Positions 1-3,802 of a stretch of 7,177 nucleotides of DNA are shown here, in pieces (position 1 is the stretch's first letter; each line of letters begins with the position of its first letter). Source of the DNA: Clostridia bacterium. GTDB lineage: Bacteria > Bacillota > UBA994 > PWPR01. The notes under the pieces are model-generated. The model saw nothing but the letters and a program-made list of their open reading frames with translations. It searched no databases and was not told the DNA's origin. Location: contig PWPR01000089.1 in NCBI GenBank assembly GCA_003557085.1, forward strand, positions 1 to 7,177, read 5' to 3'. Both the position numbers and the translations under genes were made by a program.

Positions 1-120
1 AACATTCAGATGGGAATTGAATTAATCACACCAATTGCACTAGAAAAAGGAACAACATTTGCGATTCGTGAAGGCGGACGTACAGTTGGTGCAGGTATTG
101 TAACAGGTATTCATATTTAG
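1..120 (+). CDS. tuf: Elongation factor Tu, C-terminal fragment (5' end outside window)
   Basis: This is the last 39 codons of EF-Tu, the GTPase that delivers aminoacyl-tRNA to the ribosomal A site. The frame is open from base 1 and ends at TAG 118-120. The fragment contains the C-terminal beta-barrel signature FAIREGGRTVGAG, which is highly conserved in domain III of EF-Tu and is part of the tRNA-contacting region. The tail reads IVTGIHI; many bacterial EF-Tu proteins end in something like VTxIIE or VTxIIK, so the last residues are slightly unusual but not suspicious. A strong intrinsic terminator follows within 4 bp, so this tuf is the last gene of its own transcript. A tuf copy just upstream of rpmG-secE-nusG is a known arrangement in several clostridial lineages and resembles the tufB position in E. 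coli. The start and the G domain lie outside the window. Confidence 0.96.
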   Translation, partial: NIQMGIELITPIALEKGTTFAIREGGRTVGAGIVTGIHI

Positions 121-123
121 TAT

Positions 124-149
124 AAAGCCAGCTGAGCTGGCTTTTTTTT
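124..149 (+). terminator. Intrinsic terminator after tuf
   Basis: A perfect hairpin has GCCAGC (127-132), a TGA loop and GCTGGC (136-141). AAA 124-126 pairs with the first three bases of a run of eight T (142-149). It lies 4 bp after the tuf stop and separates tuf from the rpmG transcript. Confidence 0.95.
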
Positions 150-168
150 CGCAAGCTTACATGATTTA

Positions 169-197
169 TTGACATGTAAAATATTATGTGGTAACTT
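169..197 (+). promoter_or_regulatory. Sigma-A type promoter for rpmG-secE-nusG-rplK-rplA
   Basis: A perfect -35 box TTGACA (169-174) is followed by a 17-bp spacer and a weak -10 TAACTT (192-197). The weak -10 is preceded by TGG (189-191), which fits an extended -10 (TGn) and could compensate. The expected transcription start is near 204, giving a leader of about 58 nt before rpmG. I see no convincing attenuator or tRNA in that leader. The -10 assignment is the least certain part. Confidence 0.72.
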
Positions 198-261
198 AGT
201 TGGGTAGCCTTGTGATTAATAGGTAAAATAATATATAAAATTTTGGATGGGGGTGCCCTAA

Positions 262-411
262 ATGCGAGTAGGTATAACTTTGGAGTGCACAGAATGCAAA
301 CAAAGAAACTATAGAACAAGCAAAAATCGTCGCACAACAAACAAGCGTTTAGAACTGAAAAAGTATTGTAAATTCTGTCAAGAGCACACACTACATCGTG
401 AAACTAAGTAG
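262..411 (+). CDS. rpmG: 50S ribosomal protein L33
   Basis: This encodes a 49-residue small basic protein of the large ribosomal subunit, located near the E site. It starts MRVGITLECTECKQRNY and ends in KKYCKFCQEHTLHRETK, which is clearly the L33 family. Two CxxC pairs (C9/C12 and C36/C39) form the zinc knuckle of the 'C+' type; many bacteria also carry cysteine-free paralogues for zinc starvation, and none is present in this window. The ATG at 262 is preceded by a G-rich ribosome binding site (GGGGGTG, 249-255) at a normal distance, and the length is standard. It is the first gene after the promoter at 169-197, and secE follows after 26 bp. Confidence 0.95.
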   Translation: MRVGITLECTECKQRNYRTSKNRRTTNKRLELKKYCKFCQEHTLHRETK

Positions 412-437
412 TGTAATAAGTATGAGGAAGTGTTAGA

Positions 438-644
438 ATGGCAGCAAAAAGTAAAGCAACTAAAAGCAAGTCAAAGTTTAGATATTTTAAAGAAGTTAGG
501 TCTGAGTTAAGGAAAGTTAATTGGCCTGATCGTGATGAGTTAATCAAAGCTACAGGTGTAGTTATCGTTACTGTAGCAGGATTTGCATTAATGATGACTT
601 TAGTAGACTCTATTTTCACTCAAATAATACAATTGTTGATTTAA
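438..644 (+). CDS. secE: Preprotein translocase subunit SecE
   Basis: SecE is the small essential membrane subunit that clamps and stabilises SecY in the SecYEG protein-export channel. The product is 68 residues, typical of the short single-helix SecE of Gram-positive bacteria (E. coli SecE has three helices). The N-terminus is Lys/Ser-rich and cytoplasmic. It is followed by the conserved amphipathic region with FKEVRSELRKVNWPDRDEL (about 17-35), whose KVxWP motif is the family signature. One hydrophobic segment follows, about residues 39-62. The ribosome binding site GAGGAAG (424-430) lies 7 bp before the ATG. The gene sits directly before nusG (23-bp gap), the usual secE-nusG pairing. Confidence 0.96.
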   Translation: MAAKSKATKSKSKFRYFKEVRSELRKVNWPDRDELIKATGVVIVTVAGFALMMTLVDSIFTQIIQLLI

Positions 645-667
645 GGTCTTTAAGGAGCGATCAGTAA

Positions 668-1210
668 ATGGCTGAAAGAAGATGGTATGTTGTACACACT
701 TATTCTGGATATGAGAATAATGTAAAAACTAACATGGAGAAAAGAATTGCTTCTATGGAAGTAGAGGACGAAATTTTTCGTGTAGAAGTGCCAACAGAAG
801 AAGTTACTGAGGTCAAAGGTGGTAAGACTAGAACTTATGATCGAAAGATTTTCCCTGGTTATGTACTAGTAGAAATGATCATAACAGATCAATCTTGGTA
901 TGTAGTTAGAAATACCCCCGGAGTGACTGGTTTCGTTGGTCCTGCTTCAAGACCTGTTCCTTTAGAAGAAGATGAGGTCAAGCGAATGCTTGGCGTGACT
1001 GAGGATGTCAAAGAAGAGAAAGAAGAAGTAGTGAGGATTTCTTTTGATATTGGCGAGGTAGTCCAGGTTGTAGATGGGCCTTTTAACAATTTTAGTGGAG
1101 TAGTTGAAGAAATCTCAGTCTCAAAGAGACGTTTAAAGGTAAGGGTTTCGATGTTTGGCAGAGAAACGCCAATAGAGTTAGATTATAAGCAAGTAAAAAA
1201 AATAGAATAA
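668..1210 (+). CDS. nusG: Transcription elongation/termination factor NusG
   Basis: NusG binds the clamp of elongating RNA polymerase and affects pausing, Rho action and coupling to the ribosome. The 180-residue product has the standard two-domain layout. The NGN domain is at about 4-115, with WYVVHTYSGYE (6-16), IFPGYVLVEM (61-70) and RNTPGVTGFVG (81-91). A linker rich in Glu/Lys (about 111-122) leads to a C-terminal KOW domain (about 126-178) containing DIGEVVQVVDGPFNNFSG. Residues N82/T83 align with the Asn/Thr pair that B. subtilis NusG uses to contact non-template DNA at pause sites, so pause-promoting activity is plausible (inference). The ATG at 668 has AAGGAGC at 652-658 as ribosome binding site. 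rplK follows after 30 bp. Confidence 0.97.
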   Translation: MAERRWYVVHTYSGYENNVKTNMEKRIASMEVEDEIFRVEVPTEEVTEVKGGKTRTYDRKIFPGYVLVEMIITDQSWYVVRNTPGVTGFVGPASRPVPLEEDEVKRMLGVTEDVKEEKEEVVRISFDIGEVVQVVDGPFNNFSGVVEEISVSKRRLKVRVSMFGRETPIELDYKQVKKIE

Positions 1211-1240
1211 ATAAGCAAGTTAAGTAGGAGGTGTAGTGAG

Positions 1241-1666
1241 ATGGCAAAAAAAGTTATTAATGTAGTAAAGTTGCAAATACCTGCTGGTCGTGCAAATCCA
1301 GCACCACCAGTTGGGCCAGCGCTAGGACAGGCAGGCGTAAATATTATGCAGTTTTGTAAAGAATTTAATGCAAGAACACAAAAGGACGAAGGGCTAATTA
1401 TTCCTGTAGTTATAACTGTGTTTCAAGATAGAAGCTTTACTTTTATTACAAAAACTCCACCGGCTTCAATCTTACTAAAGAAGGCAGCTGGTATCGAGTC
1501 AGGTTCAGGTGAGCCTAATGTTACAAAGGTGGCAAAGGTAACTAAAGACCAGGTTAAAGAAATAGCTGAAATGAAGATGGTAGACTTAAATGCAGCTACT
1601 ATTGAGACAGCAATGAGTATGATTGCTGGTACTGCACGTAGTATGGGAATAGTAGTAGAAGAATAA
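1241..1666 (+). CDS. rplK: 50S ribosomal protein L11
   Basis: L11 forms the base of the GTPase-associated centre with 23S rRNA and L10(L12), and affects EF-G action and RelA activation. The product is 141 residues, the usual length. The N-terminal domain carries the proline-rich segment NPAPPVGPALGQ (19-30), where changes give thiostrepton resistance in other species; the prolines are intact. The C-terminal rRNA-binding domain includes LNAATIETAMSMIAGTARSMGI (116-137, with AGTARSMGI the strongest signature). A strong ribosome binding site, AGGAGG (1226-1231), lies 9 bp before the ATG. The gene is co-transcribed with nusG and rplA, with a probable L1 operator lying just downstream. Confidence 0.97.
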   Translation: MAKKVINVVKLQIPAGRANPAPPVGPALGQAGVNIMQFCKEFNARTQKDEGLIIPVVITVFQDRSFTFITKTPPASILLKKAAGIESGSGEPNVTKVAKVTKDQVKEIAEMKMVDLNAATIETAMSMIAGTARSMGIVVEE

Positions 1667-1676
1667 TTTTTTTATC

Positions 1677-1701
1677 GTGGGAGAGAAATCGTTTGAACCA
1701 C
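1677..1701 (+). promoter_or_regulatory. Probable ribosomal protein L1 mRNA-binding site (translational operator of rplA)
   Basis: The rplK-rplA gap contains GTGGGAG (1677-1683) and TTTGAACCAC (1692-1701). GTGG 1677-1680 pairs with CCAC 1698-1701, leaving GAG on one side and TTGAA on the other in an internal loop. From memory, the L1 site in helices 76-78 of 23S rRNA has the same pieces: GGTGGGAG on one strand and TTGAAATACCACC on the other. L1 is known to repress its own mRNA by mimicking that rRNA site. The 3' arm ends 1 base before the AGGAGG of rplA, so L1 binding could block initiation. The pairing of the central bases is ambiguous. Confidence 0.72.
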
Positions 1702-1716
1702 TAGGAGGTATTTAAA

Positions 1717-2412
1717 ATGGCAAAAAGTAGAAGGTTTGTAGAAGCAAGAGAGCTTATTGACAGAGAGAACTTATATGAGCCTGAAGAGGCTATGGAACTT
1801 GCTAAAAAAACAGCAAGTGCAAAGTTTGATGAAACAGTTGAAGTAGCAATTAAATTAGGTGTAAACCCTAGACAAGCAGATCAGCAAGTTCGTGGTGCAG
1901 TAACACTTCCAGCAGGATTAGGAAAGACTGTTAAAATGGTAGTATTTGCTCAAGATGCTGATGCTGAAGCAGCTAAAGAAGCTGGCGCTGATATTATTGG
2001 CGACGAAGAGACAGCAAAGAAAATCAGTGATGGTTGGATGGATTTTGATATGGTACTTGCTACTCCTGATATGATGAGAGTTGTAGGTAGATTGGGTAGA
2101 GTTTTAGGCCCAAGAGGATTAATGCCAAATCCTAAGGCGGGTACAGTAACATCTGATATAGCAACAGCTGTACAAGAGTTTAAGGCAGGTAAAATTGAGT
2201 ATAGAGTAGAGAGAGCAGGTATTGTTCATGCTCCAATAGGAAAGGCATCATTTAGTGTTGAAGATTTGATGACTAATTATGAAGCTTTAATTGATGCTTT
2301 AAGAAAAGCAAGACCAGCAGCAGCTAAAGGTGCATACTTTAGAAATATTGCAGTATCAACAACTATGGGACCTGGTATTAAAATATCACCAAGAAGTGCT
2401 GCAGCAAAATAA
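1717..2412 (+). CDS. rplA: 50S ribosomal protein L1
   Basis: L1 forms the mobile L1 stalk that helps release deacylated tRNA from the E site, and in many organisms it also represses its own mRNA. The 231-residue product is standard length. Domain I is built from the N-terminal part (about 1-68) and the C-terminal part (about 160-231). Domain II is inserted between and contains LGPRGLMPNPKAGTVT (130-145). The RNA-binding face of domain I shows F37 and STTMGPG (214-220), which match residues known to contact RNA in Thermus L1. The ATG at 1717 has TAGGAGGT (1702-1709) as ribosome binding site. No terminator follows; the -35 box of the rplJ promoter begins 3 bp after the stop, so rplA transcripts read into the L10 leader. 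Confidence 0.97.
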   Translation: MAKSRRFVEARELIDRENLYEPEEAMELAKKTASAKFDETVEVAIKLGVNPRQADQQVRGAVTLPAGLGKTVKMVVFAQDADAEAAKEAGADIIGDEETAKKISDGWMDFDMVLATPDMMRVVGRLGRVLGPRGLMPNPKAGTVTSDIATAVQEFKAGKIEYRVERAGIVHAPIGKASFSVEDLMTNYEALIDALRKARPAAAKGAYFRNIAVSTTMGPGIKISPRSAAAK

Positions 2413-2415
2413 TAG

Positions 2416-2444
2416 TTGACAATATAAATTTAATATAGTACAAT
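2416..2444 (+). promoter_or_regulatory. Sigma-A type promoter for rplJ-rplL
   Basis: TTGACA (2416-2421), a 17-bp AT-rich spacer and TACAAT (2439-2444) give a near-consensus promoter. The expected transcription start is near 2451. It separates stalk-protein expression from the upstream rplK-rplA unit, although read-through from rplA would pass the same leader. Confidence 0.88.
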
Positions 2445-2450
2445 TCTTCG

Positions 2451-2544
2451 TGCTGAAGACAGCAGGAGCCTATAGGGCTTAATTACCTGCCGAGGCTATA
2501 GAATAAATTTCATTAGTATTTTTAAATGAGAATTACTCTACCTC
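2451..2544 (+). ncRNA. L10 leader: L10(L12)4-binding autoregulatory RNA with antiterminator
   Basis: The 5' untranslated region of rplJ carries the conserved L10-leader core GAAGACAGCAGGAGCC (2455-2470). GCAGG 2462-2466 pairs with CCTGC 2486-2490 and AGCC 2467-2470 with GGCT 2476-2479, leaving the asymmetric TAATTA (2480-2485), a kink-turn-like bulge. Downstream, bases 2492-2544 can fold into a long antiterminator: GAGG 2492-2495 with CCTC 2541-2544, TAGA 2499-2502 with TCTA 2537-2540, TAA 2504-2506 with TTA 2533-2535, and 2508-2514 with 2525-2531. This uses the left arm of the terminator at 2540-2571. In B. subtilis, L10(L12)4 binding to such a leader is known to promote termination before rplJ. 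A small alternative hairpin, TGCTG (2451-2455) with CAGCA (2460-2464), overlaps the protein-binding stem. Confidence 0.9.
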
Positions 2545-2571
2545 TGTGCGTCTTTAGCACAGAGGTTTTTT
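2540..2571 (+). terminator. Attenuator terminator upstream of rplJ
   Basis: CCTCTGTGC (2541-2549) pairs perfectly with GCACAGAGG (2557-2565) around a GTCTTTA loop, followed by six T (2566-2571). It ends 23 bp before the rplJ start, so termination here would leave rplJ-rplL untranscribed. Its left arm is shared with the antiterminator at 2492-2544, which is the hallmark of an attenuator. Confidence 0.93.
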
Positions 2572-2594
2572 AGTTAACCCAAGGAGGTGGAACG

Positions 2595-3131
2595 ATGAGC
2601 AAAATCAGACAAGCAAAAGAAAAGCAAGTAGCAGAGATAAAAGAAAAGTTTAGTAATGCTAAAGCAGCAATTATCACTGATTATAGAGGTATCAATGTTG
2701 CTGACATGACAGAATTGCGCAAGCAACTTCGAGATGCTGGAGTTGAGTATCGAGTATTGAAGAATACTTTTGTGAAAATAGCTACAGAAGATATGGAAAT
2801 TGAGAATCTAAATGAAGCATTGCAAGGACCAACAGCTATTGCTTTTAGTTATGATGATGCGGTAACAGCAGCTAAAATTATAAGTGAATTTAGCAAGAGC
2901 CACGCGCTTAAATTACCACAAGTTAGAGCTGGTGTTTTAGAAGGCAAATATATTAGTGAGAGTCAAGTAACAGATCTAGCTAATTTGCCACCACGAGAAG
3001 TATTATTGTCACAAGTATTGAGAACAATGCAAGGACCAATAGCAAACTTCGTAGGTGCAAGCAACAATATTATTACTAAGTTTGTATATGCATTAAATGC
3101 AGTAAAAGATCAAAAAGAACAAGTTTCATAA
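2595..3131 (+). CDS. rplJ: 50S ribosomal protein L10
   Basis: L10 anchors the L7/L12 dimers to 23S rRNA at the stalk base, and the L10(L12)4 complex is the repressor of its own operon. The 178-residue product is about a dozen residues longer than the E. coli and Bacillus proteins, mainly at the C-terminus. The N-terminal rRNA-binding domain shows DYRG (29-32), YRVLKNT (52-58) and GPTAIAF (78-84). LANLPPREVLL (128-138) precedes the C-terminal helix, about 140-175, where L12 N-terminal domains dock. The ribosome binding site AAGGAGGTGG (2581-2590) is close to a perfect match to the 16S tail, suiting a highly expressed gene. rplL follows after 18 bp. Confidence 0.97.
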   Translation: MSKIRQAKEKQVAEIKEKFSNAKAAIITDYRGINVADMTELRKQLRDAGVEYRVLKNTFVKIATEDMEIENLNEALQGPTAIAFSYDDAVTAAKIISEFSKSHALKLPQVRAGVLEGKYISESQVTDLANLPPREVLLSQVLRTMQGPIANFVGASNNIITKFVYALNAVKDQKEQVS

Positions 3132-3149
3132 AAACAGGAGGTACTTATA

Positions 3150-3518
3150 ATGAATAAAGAACAAATTATTGAAGCCATCAAGGAAATGACAGTGATGGAG
3201 TTGTCTGAGTTAGTTAAGGAAATGGAAGAAGTATTTGGTGTATCAGCAGCGGCTCCAGTAGCAATGGCAGCTCCGGGTGCAGCAGCAGCAGAAGAAGTTG
3301 AAGAGAAGACTGAGTTTGACGTAGAATTAGTTGAGCATGGTCCTAAGAAAATCAATGTAATAAAAGTAGTGCGTAGTGCTACAGGTCTTGGTTTAGTAGA
3401 TGCTAAGAAGTTAGTTGATGATGCTCCATCAATTATCAAAGAAGCTTTACCAAAAGAAGAAGCAGAAGCTTTACAAAAAGAGTTAGAAGAAGCTGGAGCT
3501 AAAGTAGAACTTAAGTAG
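3150..3518 (+). CDS. rplL: 50S ribosomal protein L7/L12
   Basis: L7/L12 is the multi-copy flexible stalk protein that recruits and activates the translational GTPases EF-Tu, EF-G, IF2 and RF3. The product is 122 residues, as usual. The N-terminal dimerisation and L10-binding domain spans about 1-31. An Ala/Gly/Pro-rich hinge covers about 32-53. The C-terminal factor-binding domain (54-122) carries KINVIKVVRSATGLGL (67-82) followed by DAKKLVD; the helix with K72, V73 and R75 is the known contact surface. Acidic composition fits the family. AGGAGGT (3136-3142) serves as ribosome binding site. An antisense frame of 156 codons over this gene is only a shadow of its Ala/Glu-rich codons. Confidence 0.98.
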   Translation: MNKEQIIEAIKEMTVMELSELVKEMEEVFGVSAAAPVAMAAPGAAAAEEVEEKTEFDVELVEHGPKKINVIKVVRSATGLGLVDAKKLVDDAPSIIKEALPKEEAEALQKELEEAGAKVELK

Positions 3519-3527
3519 TAAATACAT

Positions 3528-3557
3528 AAAAGCGCCTCAAATAAGGTGCTTTTTTTT
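3528..3557 (+). terminator. Intrinsic terminator after rplL
   Basis: GCGCCT (3532-3537) pairs with AGGTGC (3544-3549) around loop CAAATA with one G-T wobble. AAAA 3528-3531 pairs into a run of eight T (3550-3557). It lies 9 bp after the rplL stop and should strongly reduce read-through into rpoB. Confidence 0.92.
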
Positions 3558-3650
3558 GTAATAGCTAGTTGACAAACCAATGTTAATTTGTTATCATTTT
3601 TTATTGCTATGATTTTGTTAAATTAAAAGGTAGTTGCATATTTGAGGTGC
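3532..3650. repeat. 12-base inverted repeat spanning the rpoB promoter
   Basis: Bases 3532-3543 (GCGCCTCAAATA, left arm and loop of the rplL terminator) are complementary to 3639-3650 (TATTTGAGGTGC) at all 12 positions if the G3534-T3648 wobble is counted. The rpoB -35 and -10 boxes lie between the arms. On RNA the two arms meet only in read-through transcripts from rplL. It may be a chance match, a processing stem or a remnant of a duplicated terminator. Confidence 0.5.
3569..3597 (+). promoter_or_regulatory. Sigma-A type promoter for rpoB
   Basis: TTGACA (3569-3574), a 17-bp spacer and TATCAT (3592-3597), with TGT (3589-3591) just before the -10 giving an extended -10. The expected start is near 3604, about 200 bp before the rpoB ATG. 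It lies 12 bp after the rplL terminator, so rpoB probably has its own transcript instead of depending only on read-through from rplJL. Confidence 0.87.
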
Positions 3651-3802
3651 GTAAAACCGACCAACAATGTTGATTTTTTGTATAACTAAGGATAATGTCA
3701 ATATATGTTATTACGGTAGCTGCTTAAACATGCGATTTGCATGAGGGGTTATCCCTCTTTTTTGCTTTTACCGAAAAATTGAACGCAGGGGTGAATATTT
3801 AT
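3604..3802 (+). promoter_or_regulatory. Long structured 5' leader of rpoB (candidate attenuator)
   Basis: About 200 nt separate the predicted start and the rpoB ATG, with no convincing coding frame. The right half has an outer stem, CGGTA 3714-3718 with TACCG 3769-3773, extended by GC 3719-3720 with GC 3764-3765 across a TTT bulge. It encloses a hairpin CATGC/GCATG (3729-3733 with 3739-3743) directly abutting an intrinsic terminator (3743-3763). The left half has GGTAGTTGC (3629-3637) and ACCGA (3656-3660), near repeats of GGTAGCTGC (3715-3723) and ACCGA (3770-3774). ACCG 3656-3659 could also pair with CGGT 3714-3717, giving alternative folds. I recognise no known riboswitch or protein-leader family here. 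The ribosome binding site AGGGGTGA (3787-3794) lies outside the structure. Confidence 0.55.
3743..3763 (+). terminator. Intrinsic terminator inside the rpoB leader
   Basis: GAGGG (3743-3747) pairs with CCCTC (3753-3757), with a possible extra G-T pair closing a TTA loop, and is followed by six T (3758-3763). It is compact and GC-rich for this AT-rich region. It lies about 140-160 nt after the predicted rpoB start site and 39 bp before the ATG, where an attenuator would be expected. No obvious upstream sequence complementary to the GAGGGG arm was found, so how it would be overridden is unclear. Confidence 0.8.

Noticed and set aside
121..261. A tRNA gene in the tuf-rpmG or rpmG-secE gap, as some bacteria have tRNAs near here.
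   Set aside because: No cloverleaf arms or GTTCRA-type T-loop could be found; the gap is accounted for by a terminator, a promoter and a short AT-rich leader.
26..391. Minus-strand open frame of 121 codons over tuf and rpmG.
   Set aside because: It crosses the tuf terminator and is antisense to two real genes; its Leu/Tyr/Cys-rich translation looks like a shadow.
3110..3580. Minus-strand open frame of 156 codons over rplL.
   Set aside because: It is antisense to a clearly real gene, has no ribosome binding site and its composition mirrors the Ala/Glu-rich codons of rplL.
3662..3679. Small hairpin CAAC/GTTG (3662-3665 with 3669-3672) followed by six T, a possible early terminator in the rpoB leader.
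   Set aside because: The stem is only 4 bp with two G-C pairs and a 3-base loop, too weak to stop transcription on its own.
3695..3727. A 10-codon frame starting at ATG 3695 after AAGGA (3688-3692), and a 4-codon frame from ATG 3705.
   Set aside because: The first has only 2 bp between AAGGA and the ATG, and the second is too short to judge. Neither has any supporting feature.
3667..3744. A 25-codon frame (ATG 3667 to TGA 3742-3744) in the rpoB leader whose stop overlaps the terminator's left arm, like a leader peptide.
   Set aside because: The only ribosome binding site-like sequence (GAGGTG, 3644-3649) is 17 bp upstream, too far. There is no run of a single regulatory codon and the peptide looks random. 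The position is suggestive but not enough to call a gene.
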